Source: Amyloporia xantha (lineage: Eukaryota; Basidiomycota; Agaricomycetes; Polyporales; Adustoporiaceae). Taken from it: DNA of 64,000 bases. The notes beneath the pieces are model-generated. The model saw nothing but the letters and a program-made list of their open reading frames with translations, did no database searches and was not told the DNA's origin. Positions 23,101-33,859 of the stretch are shown piece by piece (position 1 is the stretch's first letter; every line of letters begins with the position of its first letter). The position numbers and the translations under genes are program-made. Location: positions 124,001-188,000 of the forward strand of contig JAYKKR010000047.1 of the NCBI GenBank assembly GCA_036971615.1, read 5' to 3'.

Positions 23101-25323
23101 AAGTCTTCCCTTTGGCACCCTGGCATATTAAGCACCCTGCCCAAATTATAAAGGTCCTATATCGCATCGTTGTGAATATGAAACCAGCACATAATGACAA
23201 CAGATAAACGCACCATTGGACGAGTCAAAACAGGCGTAGCGGTCATAGCGATGCACGCCTTTGAGCGCGCTGCCAGCGCAATACCAGCGCGAAAATTCTT
23301 GTTCATATTCTTGAGCGCGTGGGCCTCGTCAATGACCAATAGTCCGAACTCTCGCCCAGGCTTGAAAACCGTCTGAGAGACAACGGGGTCCTTCTCCCTG
23401 CGGAGCTCCGGCGTAATCCACTTTTCTTGGGGCAGGCGCATCGTCTTGTCCAGATCGGCTGTCAGGGCCTAGATATCCCAGGCATAATTGACACAAGGTC
23501 ACTATAAACGGTTGACAGTCTGCTTACTGAAAACGTCGCGACGATGATGCGCCGATGCAGCGGCTGCTGAGATTTATCGAAAGCGTCCTCCCAAAACGTA
23601 GCCCTGGTCGTAAGCGTGCCGACGTAGGGAAAGAGATCGAAAGAGCCGTGCTTCAAATACCGGTGCATTTCGGAGATGACCTGATTGACGAGATTGGTAG
23701 GGACAACAAAAATGGTGGGCAAATCTAGCAGATTGCCATCTGCCGCGGGCCCAGTGATTTTGACTGTAATAGCTGTCAGCGTGGCCGTCTAGGACGGCCA
23801 TGTGCGACTCACCAAAGTGTCCCGGGAACTTTCTATGTTCTTGTCTGTACTCGAACATCCACGCGCGCATTGCGATCGTACCTACCGCTTGCATCGTCTT
23901 GCCGACACCAACCTCGTCCATCTGCAGCGTCGGGGCGCCCTGCACGGAGCGGAGTACCATTTTGAATATGCCGACGAATTGATGCCACCTTGGCACCAGG
24001 GGGGTCCCATTGCTCTTGATATAGACTGCCCCTTCAGCAGTCCACGAGTCGTGCTGGCCGCTCGGATCATCCGTCTCGTTGAAGAACGGTAGTCGTCCGT
24101 CAACGAGGCCCAACGCCTGATGGAGTTGGTTCACGCTCCAACTCTGATACTCCTCCACCCCCGTGGTCCACTCCGGGAGCGGCACCGGCTCTTCGAAATC
24201 CATTTCCACATCTGTGTCATCGTCCTCCTGGACGACGCTCAGCGTTTCCTTGACATAATCGGCCAATGCGTTGACCTGATTTTGCGTCGCCAGGAACTGC
24301 AAGGCGTCTCGAATTACTTTGGGCAAGCCTGCAATAATTCGTTAGTTGTTGTCAGCCAAGAATGCCAATAACTCTATGTGACTCTATGTATCATTGCTTA
24401 CGATTAGCGTCGCCCTTCCCTCCCCCTTGACCCATCGCCTTCAACATGTCCTGGAGCTTCTGCTTGTTGGCCTCCCGTTCCTCGGTCTGAGGATCATCCC
24501 CAAAGAAACGGGACTCCTTCAGTACAGCCTCGCACCGGGTAATCAATGTCTTGATCTCGTCTCGCCGGACCTTGGTGCTGTCACCTTTAGCCACTAAAGC
24601 TGTAACAGAACTATAAGCAGTAGGCAATGTACGATAGACGCAAGCTCCTCACCAGCCCACGCATCGTTCATCGCCTTCTTCTTGGATTCGTAATTTTTCG
24701 CATGCAGGCGGACTGACTTCCTCCACCGGTTCCATACCGACGGAACAATCGCGCGGAGGAAAGCTTCCACACTCTCAATCGGCGCGATGTTTGCACCTAC
24801 GTCCGTCAAGGCCTCGTCCCCAAATATTTGCTCAGCTGGGCCATGCAAATAGTGCTCCCATCGTGTCTTTGCCAAATTTGGTGGCTAAATATGTTCCTCA
24901 GTAGATGTTAAAATTCATGGCAACGTTAATACGCACCGCAAGACCGCTTTTCTGCGTCTTCATCACGTCCAGGAGACGAAACTGTGCCGACGCGAACCCC
25001 TCGTCGATCGCCTTATTCATGCCCCATTGTACCCACATAGTCTTCACCCATTGGAACCATGCATCCCGACCCTCCTTATTGTTGTCGTCCTTGCGCGCAG
25101 ACTTGAGGAATTGAGCCCGTTTGTCCCCGGTCAGAGAGTCGACGTTCCGCATGAAGGTGTCCACAGCCTCGCGCAGGTCGTCGTCCCAGTCTGTCGGTTG
25201 GTTTCCCTGCTTCCAAGGAGGGCCCATCATTTTTGTACGAGCCTGCCAAGTAGGCCACTCCCAGATAGCTGGCTCGGCGAGCATCAAAGTGAGAAGCGCG
25301 CCAGACACGGTGGTGGAAGGCAT
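20148..25323 (-). CDS. SNF2-family DNA-dependent ATPase/helicase, 12 exons, 1398 aa
   Basis: Exons (minus): 25323-24937, 24884-24653, 24599-24402, 24328-23813, 23763-23528, 23468-23214, 23156-22737, 22346-22029, 21971-21798, 21743-21560, 21492-20437, 20368-20148. All junctions are GT..AG and keep phase, giving 4197 nt. Walker A is DEVGVGKT (residues 410-417), followed by DEAH (570-573) and AMTATP. The C-terminal helicase half has GLNLARANILVMM and QLIGRLWRYPQDKRV (~890-935). The tail (974-1398) is disordered, with two tandem ~44-aa repeats (PRRKQAPKSKS..SSDDEDLERLPPVGP) and PAPSGGH repeats. No chromodomain or bromodomain is seen. Such proteins translocate on DNA to remodel chromatin; the actual target is unknown. 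Intron 7 is enlarged to 390 nt by five 17-bp motifs, and intron 4 contains one. Confidence 0.9.
22398..22703. repeat. Five 17-bp motifs inside intron 7 of the SNF2-type gene
   Basis: Copies at 22398-22414, 22469-22485, 22537-22553, 22614-22630 and 22687-22703. The last three share flanks (CACTC, CACCAAATTCCA..), so the intron grew partly by tandem duplication. None lies in an exon. Confidence 0.85.
23783..23799. repeat. 17-bp motif inside 49-nt intron 4 of the SNF2-type gene
   Basis: GGCCGTCTAGGACGGCC has both arms intact with a changed centre. It makes up about a third of the intron (23764-23812). Confidence 0.85.
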
Positions 25324-25427
25324 TGTTAGATTGTGCTATAGGATGTGGTGCGAAGTCGCAAGTTCTGTGCTACAGCTCCGACTGCCTCTTATACGCTCAG
25401 ACACGTGTAGGTCCGTACACGTAAAAT

Positions 25428-25896
25428 GGACGTCCCGGACGGCCATGCGCGCATCACCAGCTGCATTAAGCTCCGCCGCGCGCTGCGTGCAGCCCGTCTT
25501 TGATTATCCATCGGTAGATGTGCTTCTATTTGCACGGCAAGTATGCGGGTTGCCATCCGCGGGTCTGATGAGATCTACGCGATTGGGCGATAGCCATCTG
25601 CGGCGTTCGCGGGTGAGCACGTACTCCACACGGACGTCCAGGACGGTGGTGCGCGCGGTGGGCATGCACGGTCACGTGGCCCGTGCCGGATTGGCATCAA
25701 CGGCAAATCCCTGCGCGAGTCATATTGTTCCAATTCGGTAAGCGATAATCTCAGATCATCTCACCTTTAATTGGGGTTTCGCCTGCGAGACACCGTGAGG
25801 CCGTCCCAGATTTTGGTGTTGTTGTTATTGTTCTTGGATCGCCGTTCTGCCACGAGCAGCCATGGCCACCGCGCCCCGTGGCCGTCCTGGACGTCC
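25428..25896. repeat. Three 17-bp motifs upstream of the SNF2-type gene
   Basis: Copies at 25428-25444, 25632-25648 and 25880-25896. The first is 105 bp upstream of the ATG at 25323, so it may sit in the promoter. 25324-25990 otherwise holds no convincing gene. Confidence 0.8.
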
Positions 25897-25990
25897 GTCT
25901 GGCCTCGCTGCTCGTCGAGCCCTAAACTTTCCCAGCGCGGATCTTTGCTCAACCAGAATCCCATCTTCGTTAAGGCATGCGATAAACCTA

Positions 25991-26089
25991 AGCGTCGTGA
26001 GATAGATGACCTGTTCCCAAAGGCCAGACGCAGGCAGAGGCCTGCGTCTTCAGCAGCCTTTGGGAACGGGTCATCTATCTCACGACGCT
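25991..26089. repeat. 99-bp foldback (34-bp arms with a nested hairpin)
   Basis: Arm 25991-26024 pairs with 26056-26089 with one mismatch. The loop contains a perfect 10-bp hairpin, AGACGCAGGC (26026-26035) with its complement at 26040-26049. It could extrude as a cruciform, or form a long hairpin if transcribed. It could be a small foldback transposon or an inverted duplication made at a replication break. Confidence 0.85.
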
Positions 26090-26480
26090 GTAAGGAATAC
26101 CACTAGCCTTGTCAAATAATGTGTTCTGGAAGGCATGTAGACTGAAGTAGGGTTTAATTCTCATAAAGCAACCTAACCTAATCCAGTCCCTATCTTCTTG
26201 AAGCTTTGTGGATGTCTCATCCTAAAGCTTAAACATTGTGCATGAATTTCACTGGAAAACTGTTATGTGAAGATGGAATGTGATCTACAGCCAGGAATAA
26301 AAATTCACACAGGACAGTCATGGTCTATTGACTTTGTTCAGACACAATCTTGGATGGCATTGAGATTACAAACTGAGCTAATACATTCATGTATTTATAG
26401 AGCCATTATTATATGATTGCCATTTCCCATCAGCATGAATTTAGTTAGTTTCGAGGATATATGCTGGTAAATAGTCATCA
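26090..26480. other. AT-rich spacer, no gene seen
   Basis: No frame longer than background and no splice pattern. No repeat match was noticed. Confidence 0.4.
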
Positions 26481-26496
26481 CTTACAGCAAGGTGGC

Positions 26497-26863
26497 TCAG
26501 AGATGAACCATCGACCCCACCTCTTGTCCTGATCTGATGAGCGCCGCAGCAAATTCAATCATTGCTTTGAATTCCCTGAGGACGCAATGCATCACAACGC
26601 CCGGGCGATGCAGCCGTACGGTGCTGATGAGTAACCTGGCCTGTGGAACTAAGATCAGAAAACTTGCATGCGTTGTATGTCTAGATTTCATCACTTACTG
26701 CGTGCCACAGCACTCTCGTGGCCCACTGATGCCAATAATTTGGAGAATATACTTGTGGACTCAGCGCTGGGCCCCGCTCACGTTCCTCCCGTAATCCTGC
26801 GTATGCTTCGCGCGCAATCTCGAACATTCGCGCGATATACTGATCGTTGGCGTTGGCGGTCAT
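26497..26863 (-). pseudogene. Decayed gene piece P3
   Basis: Two open segments are separated by a plausible 50-nt intron (about 26648-26697; GTAAGT donor, TTAG acceptor). They include SPNYWHQWATRVLWHA and LLISTVRLHRPGVVMHCVLR. The second resembles FMRRPAVMPRVLSRAVW in piece P2. No start or end is found. The function is not recognised; RP-containing helices like these occur in fungal transcription-factor middle domains, but the match is too weak to call. Confidence 0.3.
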
Positions 26864-27263
26864 GGGGGTTGGAGGGGATTTTCTATCTCTCCTATGGACG
26901 GTCCTGGCACTCTTATGAATATTTTGCGCGCTCTCTCTTACGTTTGCAGAAGCATTCGCGTAGCAGACTCAATACCCTGAGATCTTCTCCAATGGACTAC
27001 CCGATGACAGGACGTGCGAATAGAACACGCATTCAGCACCTCAAATCTTCTAGTCTGTTCTAGTCTGTTAGTCTGTTACTAACCGAGTCACCTGCTTGAT
27101 GCGCCCTGTTTTAGGTTCATACTCAAGCGCATCAGCATCTCCCACACAGGGTTAGGGTTGGAAATATATCTAATCAAGGCATTCATTGATGTGAATGTTT
27201 GGCTAGAATCACAGTGATCGAGAGAACTCATATGCACGTGACTCCATCATCCCGCGCAGAGGG

Positions 27264-27339
27264 CGCCGTCCAGGACGGCCACCCGCTCCGCACCTCAGGC
27301 TCAAATGTACACACAAGGGAGCGGCCGTCCAGGACTGCC
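27264..27339. repeat. Two 17-bp motifs
   Basis: Copies at 27264-27280 and 27323-27339, in a spacer between decayed gene pieces. Confidence 0.8.
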
Positions 27340-27483
27340 ACTCCGCACACATCTCGCCACCTCCACTTACGATTTGACGAGACCCATGTGTACGGATTGA
27401 TATGTAAATATATTCAGGGTGTAGGGCGAAGCAATGCAGAAGATAAGGGACATGCAGCATGGATACACTACCATGTTGCCAAC

Positions 27484-27590
27484 AGACGAAGTAAGTAATG
27501 CAATGGGATAGAGGGTATATAAATGGTCCTGAGTAGGCCGGGTTTAGAGACATGTGTGTATTATTATACAACATGCACGAGGACGGGACT
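27484..27590. repeat. Diverged copy of the 125-bp tandem unit at 19233
   Basis: Shares ACGAAGTAAGTAATGCAATG, GGGTATATAAATGGTCCTGA and TTATTATACAACATGCA with the 19233-19525 units, in the same order. Confidence 0.8.
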
Positions 27591-27675
27591 GTTCACAGTA
27601 TTTCTGAAGGAACAACCCATGCATAATAAGACATCAATTGATTGTCGTTCATTTATTTTCTACTACTCACCGGAC

Positions 27676-28175
27676 ACTAGGGTCATCCCTTCCTCCTCGG
27701 CGGCCTCGCACTCAAACAAGAGTATGTCTACTGCATCTTGGAGCACGATATCCTGGTACCCGCCTGCAGCCCACTTTAAGTCGCCATATCCACTCCGACG
27801 TATTTGTCTTTTCAGCTCGTGCAATGTAACCTATTCGTACTGTTAGCGTCGTTTCAAACCCTTGCATATGTTTCCGTACTTAATTTGTAATACACAACTC
27901 GAAGTGCCCAGTGCACCCAGTATTTCCGAGAGTACACTTTGGGTGCCTCCGCCGGCCTCTCCGTATATGCATGTTCCTAGAGCATGGGCATACATGAGCA
28001 CTTTATGAAGTAACCGCACTGTCGCCCACGACGTTTGCCCGTACCATGACATCCTGAACAACAGGGCAAGGGAGTTTGCATTCCGCCCACGTATAGCACT
28101 GTCTTTTAAGCACAATTGTTGTCTTCCTACTGACGTCCAAGCTCTACCCGCTGACGCGCCTCGTGTGATGCGCAA
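27676..28175 (-). pseudogene. Decayed gene piece P1
   Basis: Minus-strand open segments (SLALLFRMSWYGQTSWATVR; VTLHELKRQIRRSGYGDL ending LLFECEAAEEEGMTLVSG before a GTGAGT donor). Nucleotide blocks on the plus strand (GTGCCCAGTG..CCGAGA..GGCCT; CTACTCACCGG) align with 28715-29000, so P1 and P2 are paralogues sharing a splice donor. No start codon context or 3' end is seen. Confidence 0.35.
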
Positions 28176-28461
28176 TACCTAATCGATAACACAAGCGATC
28201 CTACTTCTCACCGCTTAGCCATGTTCCGTCCACTCCGTCAAATGACAATCTCCTAGTGAGCGCATTACGTTGTGATTACATAGTTAAATATTAATACAAC
28301 ATATATGATCATCTCGTTTATTTGTGATCTAGTCATCGCATCAAGCGCATCAATGTTCCTATACACGTTTACATTTCAAATAATCATAAGTATGTCATGA
28401 TCTACAACTTGTGCCATCCCACGCGGGACTCAGTCAATGCTCACAGGGCACTCACGGCACT

Positions 28462-28536
28462 GGCCGTCCAGGACTGCCATGCCTGCCACGGGACTCTTGT
28501 ACTCCGCCCCATTCACACTGGCCGTCCAGGACGGCC
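28462..28536. repeat. Two 17-bp motifs between gene pieces P1 and P2
   Basis: Copies at 28462-28478 and 28520-28536, the second with both arms perfect. Confidence 0.85.
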
Positions 28537-28714
28537 ACAACAGTGTAGCGCTTTCTCGCACGTGCCCTCATGCATGTCGACTCATTTCCTGCATATAAAG
28601 CGTACACCCAAAAACTGTGCATCTCACATCTAGACACGATCTACGCGCACACTGAATCCATCCATTATTGTCTATCAGTATAGTTCGGTTCCACTATTCT
28701 CTTTGCTACTCACC

Positions 28715-29140
28715 GGGTACTACGGTGTCCACAGTATTAGCCCTCTCGCCTCTTCAAACATGTCATGAAAAACCTCCAGCCCAGCCCCCACGCGAAGCTC
28801 TCGCGCATACACCTCACTCATCAACCCTCCGACCGTGAGCTGTTCAAGTCATCAATATATTTATCCCCCCATGTAGTAACCCAACTTCTCTACTCACCTC
28901 GGTTTCTAATACCTGCAACGCCCAGTGTGTCCACACTGCCCGAGACAATACCCGCGGCATTACCGCTGGCCTACGCATGAACAATAGCCCCAATTGGTAA
29001 CATTGACCACGTAGGTCCAAGATCAGCAACCTCGAAACTGCGTCGAGATGGTCAGGCATATCAATCACGAATGGCGGAACAGTGTTTTCGGCCATTCTGA
29101 CTGGGATGGGTGGTTTCCGAATCCCAATGACATTGCCCAC
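28715..29140 (-). pseudogene. Decayed gene piece P2
   Basis: An ATG at 29140 opens a 296-nt frame (MGNVIGIRKPPIPVR ... HWALQVLETE) to a GTGAGT donor. The next exon (ARELRVGAGLEVFHDMFEEA) contains an in-frame TAG before the donor shared with P1. The stop and lack of further exons suggest decay. Family unknown. Confidence 0.35.
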
Positions 29141-29458
29141 TCTTATATGTATCTCGTCTCTCCCTCTTACGTTACAGCTCTATCCGCACACACAAAATCA
29201 ATTCAATTCATGAGCTTTAACACCGCATGTGAATCTTGAACTCAGTACCTACACGAGGTCGAAACACCGCGTAGAAGATCCATCTGCGATCAAAGAATCT
29301 GTCAACAATCTCATTGCTATCCACCCGATCTTTTGCTCCTCGCTTAAATTTCATATCTAAGGTTAGGGTTTAATATTATTCTCTTTATAGGAAACCACTG
29401 TGTGCAGCACATACCCCATATTTCACGGACGGTGGGTGCGGAGCTCTCCGCCTCTCAT
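29141..29458. other. Spacer before the hAT locus, no gene seen
   Basis: No convincing open frame. A single GGTTAGGGTTT word is present, too short to count as telomeric. Confidence 0.4.
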
Positions 29459-29466
29459 GGCTGTCC
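29459..29466. repeat. Left 8-bp target duplication of the outer hAT
   Basis: GGCTGTCC here and again at 41021-41028, directly outside the TAGTGATGTGC ends. Eight bases is the usual hAT target duplication. Together the flanks restore a copy of the 17-bp motif (GGCTGTCC|TGGAAGGCC). Confidence 0.95.
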
Positions 29467-29634
29467 TAGTGATGTGCACGGCTCGGCTCGGCCTGAAAGC
29501 CGGGGCTACGGCTCGGCTTTGCAGGGCTTAGGCTCTATGACAATTCAGGCCGGGCCCTAGGCTACGGCTTCAGTCAAGCCACGGCTCGGCTCAGGCTTAG
29601 GCCACGGCTTATTGTACCAAAAGAATGAATTTTA

Positions 29635-29874
29635 TCATTCATCTAGCATTAACATAGCTACATCGTCGTCGTCGTCATCACCATTATAAACCAGTTCAGA
29701 CTCCTCGAGATCTTCTACTAAGCAATCCCAACCATCATCTTCAACTGGCTGTGTCTGTGCTGCAGTCTCGAACAAGTCAGCTTCCATAGCTGGTGAAGGC
29801 AGCTCACGGAAGAGAAGGTCAGTTCGAAGTGCACATTTAAGGCCCTGAAGTGCCTCAACAATATCAGCCTTCAA
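29635..29874 (-). pseudogene. hAT transposase C-terminal end (E1 left part)
   Basis: The frame covers the last 78 residues of the transposase, from ADIVEALQGLKCALRTD through an Asp-rich end (NGDDDDDDVAMLMLDE). It was separated from the rest of its gene by the E2 insertion at 29875/29876. Confidence 0.85.
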
Positions 29875-29875
29875 T

Positions 29876-32800
29876 TAGTGATGTGCACGGCTCGGCTCGG
29901 CCTGAAAGCCGGGGCTACGGCTCGGCTTTGCAGGGCTTAGGCTCTATGACAATTCAGGCCGGGCCCTAGGCTACGGCTTCAGTCAAGCCACGGCTCGGCT
30001 CAGGCTTAGGCCACGGCTTATTGTACCAAAAGAATGAATTTTATCATTCATCTAGCATTAACATAGCTACATCGTCGTCGTCGTCATCACCATTATAAAC
30101 CAGTTCAGACTCCTCGAGATCTTCTACTAAGCAATCCCAACCATCATCTTCAACTGGCTGTGTCTGTGCTGCAGTCTCGAACAAGTCAGCTTCCATAGCT
30201 GGTGAAGGCAGCTCACGGAAGAGAAGGTCAGTTCGAAGTGCACATTTAAGGCCCTGAAGTGCCTCAACAATATCAGCCTTCAATCGATTACGTCGCTTAC
30301 TAATTGTAATCCCTGCAGATGAGAAGGCACGTTCACTTGAGACCGAAGACGCCATTACAGCGAGAAAGTCGCGAGCCAGAGATGCCCAGATGGGATAACG
30401 TCCAGCATTGAACTTAACAAGAACCAATGAGTATACAATAGCAATTAGTGTGAGAGATAATACATACACCCCACCATTCAATAATGGAATGATCACCAAG
30501 AGTATCCTTCGAATCAAGATAGAGATTAAACCCGCGAAGCCATGGCTTATGAGGATCGTCTTGCACTGATGGAGTTGTCGAGTTGTCATCCTCATCATCT
30601 GACAGTTCACGGAGCAGTTTGCGGACTTTGCTGTGGGCCGATTTGCCATGTCTTGACGACTCTGGCTGCGATACTGCACCGTCGGCATGTATACGCTTGT
30701 GTCGTGCCTTATACTATTACGGAAATGACATCAGTGCTTATTCATACTGGTTATTTAATACATACAATCTCTTCGGCCATAGCCAACGCTTCTTTAAGCA
30801 ATGCATCTCCCCAATGCTTACGGATGTGGTTTTGCTTCTGTGCAGGGTCAAGTACTAACGGGCTGTTAGCCACAATAGCCTACAGAGATCACGGATGAAT
30901 ACATACACATTGCGAATATGTATACCTCGGAATCTGCAGTCTTATTGTAATACTCGTCCACTTTGGCAAGCGCAACTTCTAGTGCACCATGGAAATGGGC
31001 ATATTTGATACGCTCGGCTCGGCTTGACCATGCCTTATGTAATGCCTCGAGTGCTGGTAGGGCCAGGTGTAGTGAAGGGGCTGTGTCTGACGAGAAGGCT
31101 TGTTGCGCATTGCTTGCATGCTGCAAACATTAACTTTAGTATAAAGTATTCAGCAGGCAGAATATCTCACTGTGAGAAGGTCCAAGAAGAGCTTGATTCG
31201 ATCCCATTCATCTGACGTGAGCTCGAGATCTGTGAGCTTCTGCCGTTTGACACGATCCTTTTCATCCCGAGCAATTTCGAAGAGAAATCGATCTACGAAC
31301 TAACGCAAAACTATAAGTAATACTGTAATAAGCAAATAGTTACAATCTTACTTCACTCAAGGCCTCAGCGCGCTCGAGCATGACATATGTTGATGACCAT
31401 CGGACAGGCATGTCTAATAAGAGCTGGCGCGGCGACGGGATATCCTTCTGAGTCTGAAGGTCTTTGAAGAGCTGCTTGCGTTTAGCTGACGAACGTTCCT
31501 ATACTCATGATGAGTATAGTCACACTCGAAAAGATTCATGGTTACCTTGACAGTGATGGTCCGCACAATGCCTACTTCGTCACGGTACACACCAATAGGG
31601 TTTGCGAGATCTGCGTCTGGCTGCTGGGGATCGTAGTGCTTCGATTTGCTGTAAGCTGTTATGAGGGCTTGCGTTGCTAAGTTGATGATATGGGCTAGGC
31701 AACTGGACATCTTCGTCAGGTTATTGTACATCATTGGATTATGAATACTTGCCGGATGCGTCGCTTTTCACCATCGAATGGTTTCCCTGTGGCCGTCGAG
31801 ATATGCTGCGCAAAGAAAGTCATCATGCTGTCATTATTCGTTGCATTGTCACATGTGACATAGCCAATCTTCGCAAGCGAACATCAATTACATAGTTCTT
31901 TAGCAGGCTAGAGATGCTCACCTTGTGCGCAATGCCCACGCGGGTGACGATCTTGAACAGCGCCAGCCCAAGCTTTCGGCCATTATGTGTCGTATTCAAC
32001 CGCGCGAAGCCGAGCAGTGCAGACTGAAGCTCCCACGCGCCGGGCTTGAGCTCTTCAATCCAATGCGCAGTGACGGCAAAGTAGCCATCCGAATTTGAGG
32101 CCTGCCATGCATCGCATGTCAGGCTCACATCGCCCGTTACTGCATCGCTCTGAATTGCAATTAGCAAACCTCGTTTATTCTACTAATGATATATACGGAC
32201 CGTCAGTCTTGCGCGCAAATGGGTCAGCTGCCGTTTGAACATCTCGATGATCGCACTGCGTGTTTGCTTGCGGTCGGGAATCTTGACACCTTCGACTGAC
32301 CGTGCTGCTATATCAATCATATTCTTGAATGCTGGATGCTCCAGAGCTTGCAATGGCTGGAAACAAAATTCATTATGGGGATAAATATCGGTTTGGGTCA
32401 ACTTCACCTGATCTGTGGCAATCAGCCACTCTATAGCGGCCTGCCGAAACAGGTCATGCGTATATGGAATGACACGCTCTTTTTGAGGCCGCTCTCGGAG
32501 ATGTGGATCTAGCCGTGTTTGTCGGTCTGCCTTCTCCTGTTCACGCCGTTGCTTGAGTCCTGCGGAAGCATGGAGACAAATTGGTTCTTGTTGCACCACG
32601 CAAGATAATCGCCCTATAGCCGCAATGATAATTGAGTCAATCACATGGCCAGGTATACACATACCTTGTGTACCGATTGCATATGCCGCCGAAGGGTTGT
32701 GACTTCAGACACATAGGCAGCAATATGTCCCTGCTTTTTGCTGGTGAGATCACAGAGATTAGCACTAGGCTAAGACAAGAATAAACAAAAGAAAGTACAC

Positions 32801-33859
32801 ACGTGCAGATGTTACAGTTGCGATGTGCTTTATGTGCACCATTCGCCATCGCCTTGTTGTAGGGTGCTGAGAAGAATTGGTCGATGTCGCGACTACGTGC
32901 CTCTTGGCGCAGTTTGGATGGCGCCGATATGTCAATAAGCTCGATGTCATCGTCGTTATCTTCGGCGTCGCGTACTGAGGCTTGGTGATCGCGTCGTTTT
33001 GCTGCTTTCTCGGTCGAGCTGGGCTGAGCTAAGCACGTAAATTAGTTATAAAACACGCTTAGGTTCAGAAATAAGCAAGCGGAAATCTTACCCTCGTCTG
33101 TTCCTACATGAGCTGTGCTGTCTGCATCTGCACTGCTGGCATGACCGCCTGATCTGACGGACTCTGCGTGACGTGCTCGCTTTGGGTCTAACATACAAAA
33201 GTATGTCTATCTGAATCTTATGTTCATGAGGTGATCAACGCACCTCGTCTTTCCACCGGTTCTGCGCCTAAAATGCTGGCCGTGTCAACGCTGGCCGTGT
33301 CTGCCTCAACTGTCGGATTGTCAGAGTCGGGCTGGTCGACATCGCGGCGCCGTTTAGAAAGGAGTGCCGCGATACTGGCGGAGGCACTGGGTGAGCTCGG
33401 CGGTGCAACTGCGACTGTGCTCGCAGTGGCAGCGCGGTGAGCATCGACGGCCCTCTTGTGTGAGACGAGCTCAGGCTCAGCTGCGTTGGAGGCATCAGTA
33501 ACCTTAGCAGCTGGGCGTCTTACCCGTTTAGTCAAACCGAGCACAGCCTCGCCGCCGTCGACGGGGGACATGAGGCGCGGGGGCATTAGAAGGTTATTCG
33601 CACCGATAATGTGGGTCCCTTGATACCTAATGCAGCCAAAGCTGTGGCTGAAATAAACTATATAGCTCTAAATTTGGACGGTTCAGCCACCATTTTCCGA
33701 CCTGTAAGCCGTTGGCTCAAGGCTCGGCTCCGGCTTCCGGAGGCATGAGGCCGGGCCCTAAGCCCTTGCAAGCCGTCCACCAAAGCCTGGCCTGGCTCGG
33801 CCTAAGTGGGCCCGGTCAGGCTCGGCCAACGGCTCGAAGCCGGGCTTTGCACATCACTA
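29876..33859 (-). mobile_element. Nested hAT element E2 (3984 bp, complete ends)
   Basis: Complete terminal repeats are flanked by CCTTCAAT at 29868-29875 and 33860-33867. It is the only unit with both ends and a full-length transposase gene, though that gene has one frameshift. Confidence 0.93.
30044..33586 (-). pseudogene. hAT transposase of E2, multi-exon, one 1-bp frameshift
   Basis: Reading from ATG 33586: Ala/Ser-rich N-terminus; a BED-type zinc finger (CNIC ... LRRHMQSVH, ~32690-32850); RNase H-like catalytic core pieces (SLTCDAWQASNSDGYFA near 32100, YVTCDNATNND near 31860, VRWSSTYVMLERAEAL near 31400); and the C-terminal hAT dimerisation domain (WASLARDFLAVMASSVSSER ... SSAGITISKRRNRLK, ~30290-30420). 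It stops at 30044. Short GT..AG introns separate the exons. One base is missing near 32556 (GCTTGAG where R2 and R3 have GCTTCGAG), shifting the frame after the zinc finger. The gene would cut and reinsert the element if intact. Confidence 0.85.

Noticed and set aside
27140..29372. TTAGGG-like words (GGGTTAGGGTT near 27150, GGTTAGGGTTT near 29363)
   Set aside because: Each has at most two telomere units, too few to claim an interstitial telomere.
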